Positions 51,397 to 62,690 of a DNA stretch of 64,000 bases are shown here, in pieces. Position 1 is the first letter of the stretch; every line of letters begins with the position of its first letter. The translations under genes were made by a program, and so were the position numbers. The DNA lies in the NCBI GenBank assembly GCA_032207245.1, contig CM063510.1:49340095-49404094 (forward strand), in the 5' to 3' direction. Source of the DNA: Pardosa pseudoannulata (lineage: Eukaryota > Arthropoda > Arachnida > Araneae > Lycosidae). Under the pieces are notes generated by a model. It ran no database searches and was not told the DNA's origin. It saw only the letters and a program-made list of their open reading frames with translations.

Positions 51397-52069
51397 CTAG
51401 CATATAGCCTGTCATATGACGGGATCAGTAAAATTTTTAATTTTTCAGAATTGTAAAGTACCCTATAAGGCAGGTAAAAAATGATTTGTTTTTTGGCTGA
51501 GAACTATCTTACAGCAAAAAATAATCGATGATTAAATTTTGAATTACCACATACGTACCTAATATATTATTTAAGTGAAATATAAAAGAAAATTAATTAC
51601 TCAATATCTAAGTTCAGGGATAAAACGTGTGAAAATAATGCAGATGATATTTAACTAATTTAAAATAAGAAATGGTTAAATCGGTTGGTTAAATGAATGA
51701 CGTCATAATGATAAAAAAAATATTTTCATCTATTTATTCTATAACAAATTGATAAATTTAATCGCCTGCTCTTAACCGGGGAAAATAGGGCTTGAAATAA
51801 TCGCATTAAACTCTCGAAAAGGGGGAAGGAGTGGATTTCGAACGTTTTAAATAAAACAGTATTTTTCTGTGATATGAAGCATATTTATACCAATTTATTT
51901 TAGAATCAGATCGATAGTTAAGGAGAAGATAAACTTTACTAGCTTTAAATTTTGCTAACCCTAACTCATTAAGAATTCAATATGGACACCTATTTCCATT
52001 CCAGATCCAACCGCTTCAAAAATTCGTGGACAGACGGACAGATAACTTAGGCTATTATTATATAGGGGA
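51397..52069 (-). mobile_element. Non-autonomous Helitron, copy 1
   Basis: Read on the minus strand the 673-bp element begins TCCCCTATATAATAATAG and ends GCTATATGCTAG. The end is preceded by a 16-bp hairpin (51408-51423, one G-T pair) placed 7 bases before the terminal CTAG. The host base before the start is A and after the end is T. The 5' TC, 3' hairpin plus CTRR, and insertion between A and T without duplication are the defining terminal features of Helitrons. It carries no Rep/helicase gene. It is homologous to 54710-55528 but lacks about 235 bp present there and has about 105 bp absent there. Confidence 0.83.
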
Positions 52070-52489
52070 TGACTTTATTTACTACAGTGCTGTAATTTAC
52101 AGTACTACGTTTACACGTGACACGAAATAAATAACTTTTCACTGAGAATTTATCATTTTATAAATGCCATCCTATAATGTTTAAAAAGGCAGATCATCAG
52201 TAAAAATTACAGTAAGTATGATTCAACGTTCTTTAAATTTCATATTTGTTTTACCGCATGCAGAGGTAATAACTTACGTTGCATGTACATTCATCAGAAA
52301 TGAGTTGAGCATAAATGGGTTGATGTAATGGGAATGGAAAGTAAACACATTTTATTTTACGGATTAAATCTTCACAAAAGTCTATGCATAAAATAACACT
52401 GTTCACTTTTTGATTAATTATAGATTTGAAAAATTGAAAATATTATTTTAGTTTCACCTAATCGAGGGAAAAAACTTCGGACTGGAAAT
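52070..52489. other. AT-rich DNA, no feature
   Basis: Spacer between Helitron copy 1 and dispersed repeat P copy 2. Confidence 0.5.
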
Positions 52490-52745
52490 TTGCTTCGAAA
52501 GAAAAATATTTGATACCTCTTGGTAAAAAAAAGATGAATATGTTATAAAATATCGATGAAAATGTGACTCTGATTTATTTCACTGCCATCTTTTAATCGT
52601 CCATTATCAAGGCTTGCCGACCTGGGAAAAAAACAATAATCGATGTTTTACTCTTTAGCCCTTTTTAAATTTCCGCTAGAATATTTGATGACTTGAGATA
52701 AAAAGTATCATATTGAGCTGTCCTTCTTCGCTTAAAATGATATAT
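52490..52745 (+). repeat. Dispersed repeat P, copy 2
   Basis: Homologous to 38990-39290 in the same orientation. The best-conserved part is the last 60 bp, including atttgatgacttgagataaa. Confidence 0.7.
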
Positions 52746-53398
52746 TTTCTGAAATGTCATTAAGAAAAACAAGACGTGCTATATTATTAAGGTTACATAA
52801 TGACTGTTGTAAGACGACGATGAAATATTTGATAAAAAGAAAGTTCAGGTTTTTTTAATATAGAGCCGTTTGTTATGGGTAAATTATATTTTCGTTTTCA
52901 AATATCGATGTTACTTAGGAAAGTTCAAGTTATGCAAGTAAAAGAAAATATATGAATTTTCACTTACTATATGTGAATCCTTTGTAAGGCTATATTTTCT
53001 TAGGAATTGTATATAGAGGAAAAATAGTACCTTTTGGGACTTAAAATATTCGTTGTAACAGACTTCTTTTGATTAATAAAATATTAATTTCTACCCCTCA
53101 CTAATGAACATTACATAAGTTCTTTAATAATAATCTAGCTGTAAAAATACTATTTATATTTATGATTTCAAGTAGTATAAATTTAAAAATAGCAAAAAAT
53201 AGATACAAAATTCTAAAAAGATGGAATTTATTTACACGAAAGATAACATTTTAAAAGAACATTTTTTTACCAGATAAACTTAAAATTATAAAGGTATACA
53301 GCATTTTCAAACCTTAAAAGTAATTGAAATGGAAACTCTTAAGTTAATATTTTAAAATTAATTATTTATAAATCTATAAAGTTATGTATTTAATATAT
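52746..53398. other. AT-rich DNA, no feature
   Basis: No gene or repeat recognised. Confidence 0.5.
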
Positions 53399-53810
53399 CA
53401 AACTTATTAAACTTTAATATTTAATGAAAAACATCCTCTCCCTCATTATAATTCCTTAAAGTGTTTTCCCCAGTCTCTAAATGTCTTAATCAGAGGAACG
53501 TCCTCTACTTAAAATTATTTCCATACATTTCCCAAAGCTTCCTGTCTTCGCTCTTGGTTGCACCTCTCTTCGAGCAGAGTGATTTTTGTGGATTTTTGTT
53601 CTGTCGCTGACCAGTAGAGATGTCCGTTTTACCAGCTCTAAAATAAAGTTTTAATTAGACTTGTGATGTTCTCTTCAATGTGGGCTGTCTCCATCGTTAT
53701 TACTGCTAGCTGTTTAGCTTTCTTCTTGCCCAGTAGCTCGGGCAAGTAAAAACAACAGGGGCTACATAATTATTGTGACTAGAGGTAATAATTTTTACAC
53801 ATATATCTCA
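53399..53810 (-). repeat. Microsatellite-bounded repeat family M, copy C
   Basis: The reverse complement follows copy A from CCTCTAGTCACAATAATTATGTAGCCCC to the ATTAAAGTT end. Near its start it has TTGCCCGAG-CTA-CTGGGCAA, an imperfect inverted repeat that is damaged in copy A. This is the only copy without a long AT array directly at each end, although the sequence beyond 53790 is TA-rich. Confidence 0.75.
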
Positions 53811-53814
53811 TATC

Positions 53815-54709
53815 TATACAATTAATGTTCACAAAATATTAAATATACTTAACTTCTATTTGTTATGAAAAATTAGTTTCTAACTTATTAATTTCAAGAG
53901 TTATTTTGTTATTAAGTATATATCTATTTTCATCAAGTGATGTATATGTTTTATGTTTTTAAAAAATGTATTGATTCATATAACGGAACTATTTACATAA
54001 ATTTACATACCTATTAATGATCTGATAAAAGGTTTCTTCTAAGTAGAGAAGAAAATTTTGTCTAATAATCAGTCCAAAATATGGCGTTATAAGGAAGAAA
54101 TTTTTTATCAAAGGTAATATTTTTCCACAAAATTCTTCTAAATTGAGAATGATTTTAGGAAAATTCATTTAGATTGTTAAATCGATTTGATTTTAACAAT
54201 TTTTTGAGGTGTGGGGGTGGAAATTACGCCTACCACCGCCCACTGGGTGCTATTAAAAGGTAGTGTATTTATATTTTTATATCGTTTTATGTTATACCAC
54301 ATAATATTTATAAAGCATATTTTGCAAATATTAGAAAATTGTATCTAATGAATGAATAAAAATTATTCAAATGAATGAACCAAAATTATCCCAATAAATT
54401 GGCTTCCCAATTTTGTTGTACGTAAGAAAGGTTTTCTATTTAAAGTGTCCACAAGTTTTGTTCTTAAATTGCACTAATTGTAGTAATAACATTTAGTGCA
54501 AAAGTATAATTATAATAAATTAGAATAAAGGAATATACATATTGAATGAAATCATTGTTCATAGAATATTTTTAACTCCTGCCTGTGGAATATATTTGAT
54601 AAAAACTTGCCAAAAATGGAAAAAAAATTCTCATTAATTTTGTTCATTATTATCATCAAAATGTTAGAAATATATTATTTTTGAAAAAAATTAAACGAAA
54701 TAACTACTA
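53815..54709. other. AT-rich DNA, no feature
   Basis: A short GC-richer stretch near 54210-54250 carries no recognisable motif. Confidence 0.5.
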
Positions 54710-55528
54710 TTCCCTATATAATAATAGCCTAACTTATCTGTCCTTCTGTCCTCGAATTAGAAAGCGATAGTACCTAGAGTGAATAGAGGCATCCATCTTG
54801 AATTCTTGATGAGTTAGGGTTAGCAACGTTCGAAATACACCCCGTCACTTCTTTTCTAGCATTTAATGCCATTATTTCAAGCCCTATTTTAACGGTTAAT
54901 AGTAGGTGATAAAACTTATCAATTTGTCGCATAATAGATACGTAAAAATAACATATTTTTTCTAGCATTATGACGTCATTCCTTTAACCATCTCATTTAA
55001 TACTTTCTTATTTTAAACGATTTAAATATCTTCTGCATTATTTTCATACATTTTATCACTGAATTTAGATATTACCTAAATAATTTTGTTTTATATTTGG
55101 CTTAAACAATAGGTTAGATGCATATGTGATAATTTTAAATATAATCATCGAATATTTTTTGTTACAATGAAAATTTTATCAGCGGTATTAACAAATTCTA
55201 TCTACCGCCAGGGTGTAGTGGAAATTCTATTTTCTTTCATTTATTTCCACTAATTACTGTGGAAAAAATTGGGAAGAACTTAACGATAATTTCGATGTAA
55301 CTAAGAAAACTTTGAATTATCTTTCTAAATGAATTCAACGTGATTCTAAACTGAATTTACAATATCGGGAGACTTTTGAGGAGAGTGAAGATAAACAAAT
55401 TATTGATCTTGTACCAGATAATTTTCAGTCAAAAAACAAACAATTATTTACCATCTTCATAGAGTACTTAACAATACTGGAAAATTAAAAATTTTACTCA
55501 TCCCGTCATATGACGGGCTATATGCTAG
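54710..55528 (+). mobile_element. Non-autonomous Helitron, copy 2
   Basis: The 819-bp element begins TTCCCTATATAATAATAGCC (one base changed from the expected TC) after a host A. It ends with the perfect palindrome CCCGTCATATGACGGG (55502-55517), seven bases, then CTAG (55525-55528), followed by host T. The middle holds about 235 bp (around 55190-55425) that copy 1 lacks. No Rep or helicase frame is present. It lies in the opposite orientation to copy 1, about 2.6 kb away. The minus-strand frame at 54774-54968 is inside and is not a gene. Confidence 0.85.
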
Positions 55529-55867
55529 TTTTCAATATTTTCACATATATAGGAAATGTTAATAGATTACAATAGTTTTTGCTCAAATTACAGCAAAATA
55601 ATCAAGTGATATAATTTTCTAGATAAATATAATAAACTAATACAACAATATCATCGGTATGAACTGTCCTCATCCATGTTCCTCAGATTCATTTGGATTT
55701 TACAAATCCTTTACAGTATCCGAGAAATAGCGACAAATGGCGCTAAACTGCCGAAATTTTAGCGAGAAAGTATCTCTACCTATTGGGAAAATGACAAATT
55801 AAATATTACACGTTGGACGAACCAATTTTAGGTTTCACGGAATAAAATACCGTTTTTTCTCTTGCCC
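55529..55867. other. AT-rich DNA, no feature
   Basis: Nothing recognised between Helitron copy 2 and the possible piggyBac-like end. Confidence 0.45.
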
Positions 55868-55945
55868 GAACTCAGGCTGAGCATTCCAAATTTGGAGCAT
55901 TTACTTTGTTCGAACTGAGTTTGTGTGTCACAGGCAAGGGATTAA
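55868..55945 (-). mobile_element. Possible piggyBac-like terminus
   Basis: The minus strand reads TTAA, one T, then CCCTTGCCTGTGACAC and later CTCAGCCTGAGTTCGGGCAAG. This resembles the end of the MITE at 29774 (CCCTTCCC..., then TGAGCTGAACTCGGGCAGG). No matching opposite terminus was found, so it is an incomplete relic at best. Confidence 0.35.
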
Positions 55946-56589
55946 ATCATTTTATCATTTTAAAATTTTATCAGCTTTAAGAAAAGGAATTTTTCTCGCG
56001 AAAAGTATGAATTTTTAATAAGAAAGGAGAAAAGTCTACCCTATTATGGTTAAAGAATGTAGTAAAATCTGATTGTTAATGAATAAGATGACAGTATTAA
56101 ATAAACCCATTTTTGAAATATATTTTGTGTCGTTTAATACTGGCGAAAAATTAGAGACTTTTCGAGAAGGTAATTAATTCCTTGGCTTACAAATAGAATG
56201 AAATTTAATATATCCAAAAATTACTATTTATTTTAATTCAATTGTGGGGTAAAGTAAAAAGCTGAGAACTATACACTTTTTTTTATATTTGAATTGTAGT
56301 AAAGAACTGACATAAACATAACCATTACTGTTAATTGTTAAAAGATTTGAGTTGCCTAGTATAATTTTGGCCTTTCTGGATCACTTATTATTAATTTCCA
56401 CATACCCCTTTCTGATTTACTGATTTCTTACCGGAACTTTGTTAGTAGTACTATAAAAAAAGGCGTCAGGTAGGTATTGAACTCTTAAACAAATCAGGAT
56501 CAAAGCAGGGGTTAATTTACTGGGTAATCTGTAAATGTACTTAAACTCTTCAAAGAAAAGTTTAGGAGGGTGTTACAATAAGTCACATT
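55946..56589. other. AT-rich DNA, no feature
   Basis: Nothing recognised. Confidence 0.5.
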
Positions 56590-56960
56590 CGGTTGAGCTT
56601 TTGTTTTACCTCTTCCCGTGAACCATCGTTAAATACATACAAAACAGGACCGGTTTGAACTAGAAAAAAACTTCAGACTTCTCCCAACCAATAGAAGGGC
56701 CCATTGGCTTGGCGGGGTTTCTGACCCCTCCGTTCTTAAGTGGACACCTGTTTTTTCTACGCTTGGAAGACTGATTTTTTTGGGGGGAAGGTTGACCGGA
56801 GGAGAGAAGAGGGTGAACGCTGCTGGTATCCGCTGCTTGAGGGATAGACATTTTTTGAGCGACACGAGAAAAAGGAAACTCGTCGCCATTTTTGCGAGAC
56901 CGACGCCGAATCCAGAGGAGTCTTCCATATCTACAAATGATAAGTTGCATTACACTTGTA
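56590..56960. promoter_or_regulatory. CpG- and GC-rich block, possible promoter or first exon
   Basis: About 370 bp stand out for GC and CpG content. The block contains CCAAT at about 56688 and an inverted ATTGG about 20 bp later, plus a GCCATTTTTGCG motif near 56885 that resembles the AAGATGGCGGC-type initiator element. On the minus strand CAAAAATGGCGACG gives a good start context for a frame running to 56629 (about 87 codons from that ATG), followed by no recognisable domain. Another minus frame (56660-57013) and a plus frame (56780-56968) overlap it. It might be a CpG-island-like promoter with a first exon, or an unrecognised GC-rich repeat. LTR ends were looked for and not found. Confidence 0.3.
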
Positions 56961-58584
56961 TTCCTTAGGCATTTAATTGTATAAAATCCTTTAATCAAAA
57001 CATGTTTGTCCATATGTTTTTAATGAGTTTAAATTTCTTATTCTTAAACACTAAATCAACGTAACATTATATTTACAGACGGAACTGGGAAAATTATTTT
57101 GATTATATAGAGAGCGCTATATTAACGAGCATTTGAACTTTGGTATGCTCCTTCCTCAATGCACTTTATGCATAGATATGTTAGAGATTTGATATCGATC
57201 TGGAACAATTAAGTTCATTTTTGACTAATTGTTTCTATTCTTAATGATGTGATTAAATTGGGTTGTGTCATCGGTCTGGATTACCGACTTTACAATAAAT
57301 AATAATAAATTATTTTCTGCTAAAACTGCCAAACTTGTATCTTTGCACCTCGTTTTGACATGGCTACAGTACTGCACGGCGTGCACTAAAAACAGCTAAA
57401 GGGTTAAAAACTTATTAAAGACTACAGTTGTAAATGAAATGAATGAAGACTCTGACTCGGCATTGTATGTCAAGGTGTTAAACTGTTTTGAATTTTTTAC
57501 ATTATAAAAATATTCGCAAGTTTTTCTTTTCTTATAGTCACACAGATTGCTTCTCAATTGACTGTAAAAATTTGATGCGCTAGGTAAGTTTACATGTATT
57601 GCTGTTTATTAGTTAAAATGGTAAAGTAAAGCTGTTTGATTGTTTATTTCAAATTTCTTTGTACGTACGCTTGGATGTATCAGTGAAACTTATCTAAACT
57701 GATTTAGACTTGGTCAAAATTAATATTTTAGTTAAAATCATCTGAACACTGAATTTTTTACATCAAAATACATTTATTTGATTCCTACAACGAAGTAAAA
57801 ATACATTTTCTAGAAAGTGTTATAAATTATCATTATTAATACTTTTGTACATTTCAATCTTCAATTAAGATCAACACGATGTCTAGTTATAATGCAACAT
57901 TTAACTTGCCTTTGATGTAACATGGAAAATGTGAACCGTACTAGAAATTGAAAGTCGTTGTTAACATGGAATAATTAATGTTACTAACATGTTTCGTAAC
58001 ACAAATAAAAGATAAGAAAAAATTTTACAGAAAAAAATTTTACAGTAAAATTTTATCTTTCTATTTTATATCTTAAATGCTTGCTTTTAATATACGTATA
58101 TCTTGAGATTGCAGGAAGCAGTAAAAAATATTTAGAAATCTAATAAATTTTGTTCAATTAAAAGAAACCATTTTGAAAGTTGAATTGCTTTGAAGCAATT
58201 TTGAAAGATATTATAACGAAATAACAGTTATTGACTTAAACAATATTAGTTTATAATATAAAAGTCTTGATGTGATTAAGAAAAACAAATTATTGTTGCA
58301 ATCGTAGCAGTTACAATGAGAGAGAAAAAATCTAATATTATATTATTCTGCTTAATGGGAGTAGCAAATTCTAAAAATTAACGAATAAAATGATGATGTT
58401 ACACAAATTGCTCTCTGAAATATGTTTTGCGTAGTTTGATACTGACAAAAAACTTCGAGGCAATTCACTTTTGTTTGTAATAAATAAATAAATATATAAA
58501 GCATGCAAGTATGGCGTTTTATTTTTTATAGAAAGCACTATCTATAAACAATTTGTTTTTAGAAACAGGAATTTGTTTATACAA
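56961..58584. other. AT-rich DNA with two piggyBac-like termini
   Basis: CAGCTAAAGGG|TTAA at 57393-57407 and TGTCAAGGTG|TTAA at 57468-57481 each look like the right end of a TTAA-inserted element. No left ends were found. Otherwise nothing recognised. Confidence 0.35.
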
Positions 58585-58968
58585 TATTGTTCATAGAAAA
58601 CCTTATCCGATGTCCTAAAACTATACGGTTTTCAAATATGTACCTTTCCGCTCACTTTCTGCCAAATATACACTATTGTTTATACACTATTGATTTTAGA
58701 AATCCTTGTCCGATATCCTAAAACTATACGGTTTTCAAATTCTACCTTTCCGCTTACTTTCTGCCAAATATACACTATTGTTTATACACTAATGTTTATA
58801 GAAAGCCTTATCCGATATCCTAAAACTATACAGTTTTCAAACTCGTACCTTTATGCTCACTTTCTGCCAAATATACACTATTGTTTATAGAAAGCCTTAT
58901 CCTATATCCTAAAGCTATACGGTTTTCAAATTTGTACCTTTCCGCTCACTTTCTACCAAATACAGGCT
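58585..58968 (+). repeat. Minisatellite, four units of about 90-103 bp
   Basis: The phrase CCTTATCCGATATCCTAAA starts at 58601, 58704 (as CCTTGTCC...), 58806 and 58895, giving offsets of 103, 102 and 89 bp. The short offset results from loss of one of two 'tatacactattg' sub-repeats. The 66-codon frame at 58690-58890 is a translation of this repeat, not a gene. Confidence 0.92.
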
Positions 58969-59665
58969 TCAGATAATTACTACAATGGCCAGATTCTGCA
59001 ATTCATGAAATTAGCTCTCACACAGGCGTCCACCGAATTTTACCAAACTGTCGCAATAAACCGTGTATTTTCTCAATTTCCTAATCACAGAGTTAACAAA
59101 TCAAATTGATGTTAATTACCGCCCCCGTAACACTTTTGATGAAACCAATTAATTTTAGTAAATCCCTCCACAGCTACGCTCAGTGATTAGGAAACTTAAA
59201 GGCTGAGCGAGTAACTGACCAGGCATGAACTTTGTGTGTCCCGGCTTGTAAATGCATATTTAGATTTTGAAAGAGGATAATTAAATAGGAAGAGTCTGAG
59301 CAGGATCTCCTTTAAATCCACGTGGAATATTAATGCGTTAATGTGTGCTTATGACTGCGAGCGGTATTTTAGGTTAAAAATAGTCTTCAGGACATTGCGC
59401 TTGCATATCTTCAGTTGCCTCCCCGAGATAAGTGATTAAGAGGGCAGTGGGATTTCAAAAATTATTTATCATGTTTTTTACCAACGTGTTTAAAATATTT
59501 AATATTTTGTTAGCAATATATTTAGGGTAAATTGTTTACAATTTCAAGGTAAAATCTTAAGCATTTCAAAGTAATAAAGGGATATAGTGTACATTACAGA
59601 GCATTTTAATAAAATATTAACTCATTAATGCCCAAGTCATTTCTGCGGATTGCATATCGATGAAT
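58969..59665. other. Moderately GC-richer unassigned DNA
   Basis: About 58970-59450 is less AT-rich than most of the window and free of recognised repeats or frames. It is a candidate for conserved non-coding sequence, but nothing in the window itself proves this. Confidence 0.35.
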
Positions 59666-60308
59666 ATATTGTGAATACAATTATGTTGAATAGGCGTTAC
59701 GGCTCTGATCGGTAACGTTAATGAATCCTCGGGAATTCCGGAATCCTGACAGCTGGCGAATGGATATTCAACTAAAAAAACTAGCTGAAACTTAGCTGGA
59801 GTTCTCAGGTAATTGGAATCGTAACTGATCAAAAAAACGGTTGGCGGGACCGTAACTGAACCCAGGTATAAAAAACCTAGAATTTCGCGACTCGGGGCTT
59901 TTCGAATTTTTTTTAAGTAGGTGCTTTGACCTTCGAGGCTTTCGCGTCTTTTGACCGGAGCCACCTTTTCAATGATTGCGTTCGGGAGAGTCGTAAAGTC
60001 CGCTCATATAAAGAGCGGCAAGGCCTCGGATACCGAACGGGAGATAGATTGGGTTGCATTGCACCCTGGAAGAACCTCCCCATTTGTAATTATTTAATCT
60101 TTTATTTTCCCAATTGTGATCGTCGTGGTAATGCAGTGCCAGCCGAAAATCCTCTACATTTCTACTTGTTTTGGGGAGAATCAGAATCCCGTTGTATATA
60201 TAACAGTATTTACTCCAAAGAGAATAAAAGAAATTTCCAATTTTATCGTGACTGTGATCCTTCTTCAAGCTGCCTATTCGTTCAAGAACATTGAAGTTAT
60301 CACAATAT
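59666..60308 (+). mobile_element. Solo LTR, family D, with ATAT target duplication
   Basis: The element at 59670-60304 (635 bp) starts TGTGAATAC and ends GTTATCACA, with a 5-bp TGTGA/TCACA inverted terminus. Four-base flanks ATAT (59666-59669, 60305-60308) match. In plus orientation a TATA box (GGTATAAAAAA, 59865-59875) precedes AATAAA (60223-60228), the layout of an LTR promoter and polyadenylation site. The block is GC-richer than its surroundings. No internal retroelement genes adjoin it. Four overlapping frames within 59617-60355 are LTR sequence, not genes. Confidence 0.8.
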
Positions 60309-62158
60309 CTTAAATCTAAGTTATCATGGACTGCACGGAATAAAATAAATATCAAGTTTAAACAACTTTGAATATCACAGAACGTCGTGTTACCGATCAG
60401 CTATCGATTTAAACATTAAAGGATGCAATTTATGAAAATGAAAAACTTCTTTAAGACAGGTTTATTTAGTATAACATGTAAAATAAGTACTGTAAAATGA
60501 AGTTCTATAATTGACAAAGCAATTTGTCATGATTTGAGAAGATGTACCTATCGCAAAAGTAAATTTATGTGAACTGTTATAAAAATCCTAAAGTGTTGAT
60601 CCAAATAAAAAATTTATAATTAATAAAAATTACTTGAAAATTGTGTAGGTTGTTTCTAAGATTGCCATCTACCTACTTTCAAAATGGAACAGTTGTTCTA
60701 AGAAAATTTAAAAGATCTAGAACCTAATTTAGCGGTATCTAAAAAAATAAACATTAAGGGGTTAACTTATAGATAAGGAATTTACGGCACAGACAAATTG
60801 AAGTATAAGTAACCTATCTAAATTAAATGTTTTCATAAAAACATATAATGTTTTTGAAGAATTAATTATTTATGAAAATGTCTGTTAAATTTTAAAATTT
60901 TCCTTGAAATTTAATTTTTTACAGATACAAAACTAATACTCCTATTATGCATTCAAATTTTGCGTTCGAATTAGGTTTTAAGAAGAAAATACCAGTGCAT
61001 TTTAATCTCTATAGAAGGACCAATAGAAAATTTCTGTTCTAAAATATACCTATAACTCTCTATAAAACTAGTTTCAATGTTATTTGGTATAAAATATATT
61101 TAAAATATTAAACGAATTATGTAAAAACTGATAGAAACAACTGGATGTACGTAATTTTTTCATAAAGAGGAAGATTAATTAGGCTGACCTCTAGGCTGTA
61201 CATTTGTCCACATAAAACATTGGCAAACAGCTGTTAGCATTTTGTATATGCATTCGTTTCTACCTCTGTTCTCGAATAAAACCTTTGTTTTATATTATTC
61301 CTTCATTTTGTTACAAATATCAGTAGAAGTAATCGCAATAATTTAGAATTCTACTAGACATATGTAACTATCTGCTGCAAGTAATGCATGTATTAATGAA
61401 ACCCAATTAAGTTTCCATAAAAATGCACATACAAAAAAGGAATCTTTCCCAGTGGTTATTACTGCATTCAGCAGTTAATCTTATAAATTTGTTTGTAATT
61501 AGCTATTAAATTATAAAAACGATCTCCTTGTGTCAACAGAAAATAACGATATAATTGAATAAAGTGATTGAAACATCAAAGAAAAGTTGTAGAATATTAT
61601 TTCGTCCAAATTCAATAAATCCACTATTTCGTTAAAATACACTCTTTTATTTAAAAAACACGGAAAATAAAAAATAAATAATTGGTTTCTGTTTTTGATC
61701 ATAGAATAACTTGAAAACGAATTAATTGAATAATTGAGTCAGAGAGAAATAAGTATTTATTTGAGAGAATATTTGAAATATATTGATTTCTTGTATAATT
61801 CATGAACTTTATTGACTTATATCACATGCTTTTTACGTTTGCCCCTTTAAAAAGCTTTAAGTATCGTTTACCACATAAGCAATTTCATAACATTTTATAC
61901 TAGGTTCAATTATATCAAAAAAGAATCTCCAGAGACAATAAAAGGTCTTAACTGTGGGTAATATTAGATACGTTGTTTTAACATAATTTTATTTTGTTAT
62001 GAATTCTGCATTAAAGCTGTAATGATATAACGAAAGACTAAGAAGAATTGCTTGTTTAATACTTATAATCGTGTACGCATCCTGTTCCTAATATACAACA
62101 TGGTTCAAATTTATTGAGCAAATATCAAGTTAGACAATAAAGAACAAAATTCGTATAC
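60309..62158. other. AT-rich desert
   Basis: About 1.85 kb without a gene or repeat recognised. The 63-codon minus frame at 61511-61702 has no domain. Confidence 0.55.
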
Positions 62159-62197
62159 ATATGTGTGTGTGTGTATGTGAGTGAGTGTGTGTGTGTA
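62159..62197. repeat. Imperfect (TG)n microsatellite
   Basis: TG run with TATG and GAG interruptions, bordering family M copy D on its left. Confidence 0.95.
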
Positions 62198-62690
62198 ATC
62201 ACGGCGAAATTAAATCACCGGTTACCCGATTAAGCCCTGTTATTTTTAATTACCCTTGCTTACTGGGAAAAAAAGAAGCCTAAGCAGTAAATGGCAGTTT
62301 GACACCATGAAAACAATCCATAAAACTTAAACTTTATTTAAGATCAAAGATGGTGACATGTTTCTCTGTCAGAAGCAGAAGAAGAAATGATACATGAAAA
62401 CACTTGTTGGGACCCACAGCGAGAGACTCAGAAAACATTCCCAAGAAACCGCAGCTAAGTCAGTGTTAATAGAAACCAGAGATGAACTCGCTCATTGGAA
62501 AAAGTGAGCCATTCTCCTGGGCCTGCTTGAAAACATGGCGAGTGGATAGAAAATTGCCATTTCTTTCAGAGTTAGCTTTGAGAAATGGAATCATAGATTC
62601 CAAGCCACGACTTAAAATCACATTTTAAATTAGATATTAGACTGGTGAGAAAACAGATATGACAGAAGGAGAAGGGGGAATTGTGATATA
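62198..62690 (+). repeat. Microsatellite-bounded repeat family M, copy D (diverged)
   Basis: Landmarks in the same order as copy A: a CTTGCTTACTGGG remnant, AAACTTTATTTAAGAT, GACATGTTTCTCTGTC, AAAACATTCCCAAG and GAGTGGATAGAAAATT. It is preceded by a TG array and followed by a short TA/CATA-rich run, so the border arrangement is kept although sequence divergence is large. Confidence 0.55.

Noticed and set aside
56571..56954. GC-rich block as another solo LTR (TGTTACA...TTACA)
   Set aside because: The flanking bases do not match, and the termini share only weak inverted similarity.
59617..60355. Four overlapping frames of 65-128 codons on both strands
   Set aside because: They cover the family D LTR, whose terminal structure, TATA box, poly(A) signal and target duplication explain the sequence better. 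None has a domain.
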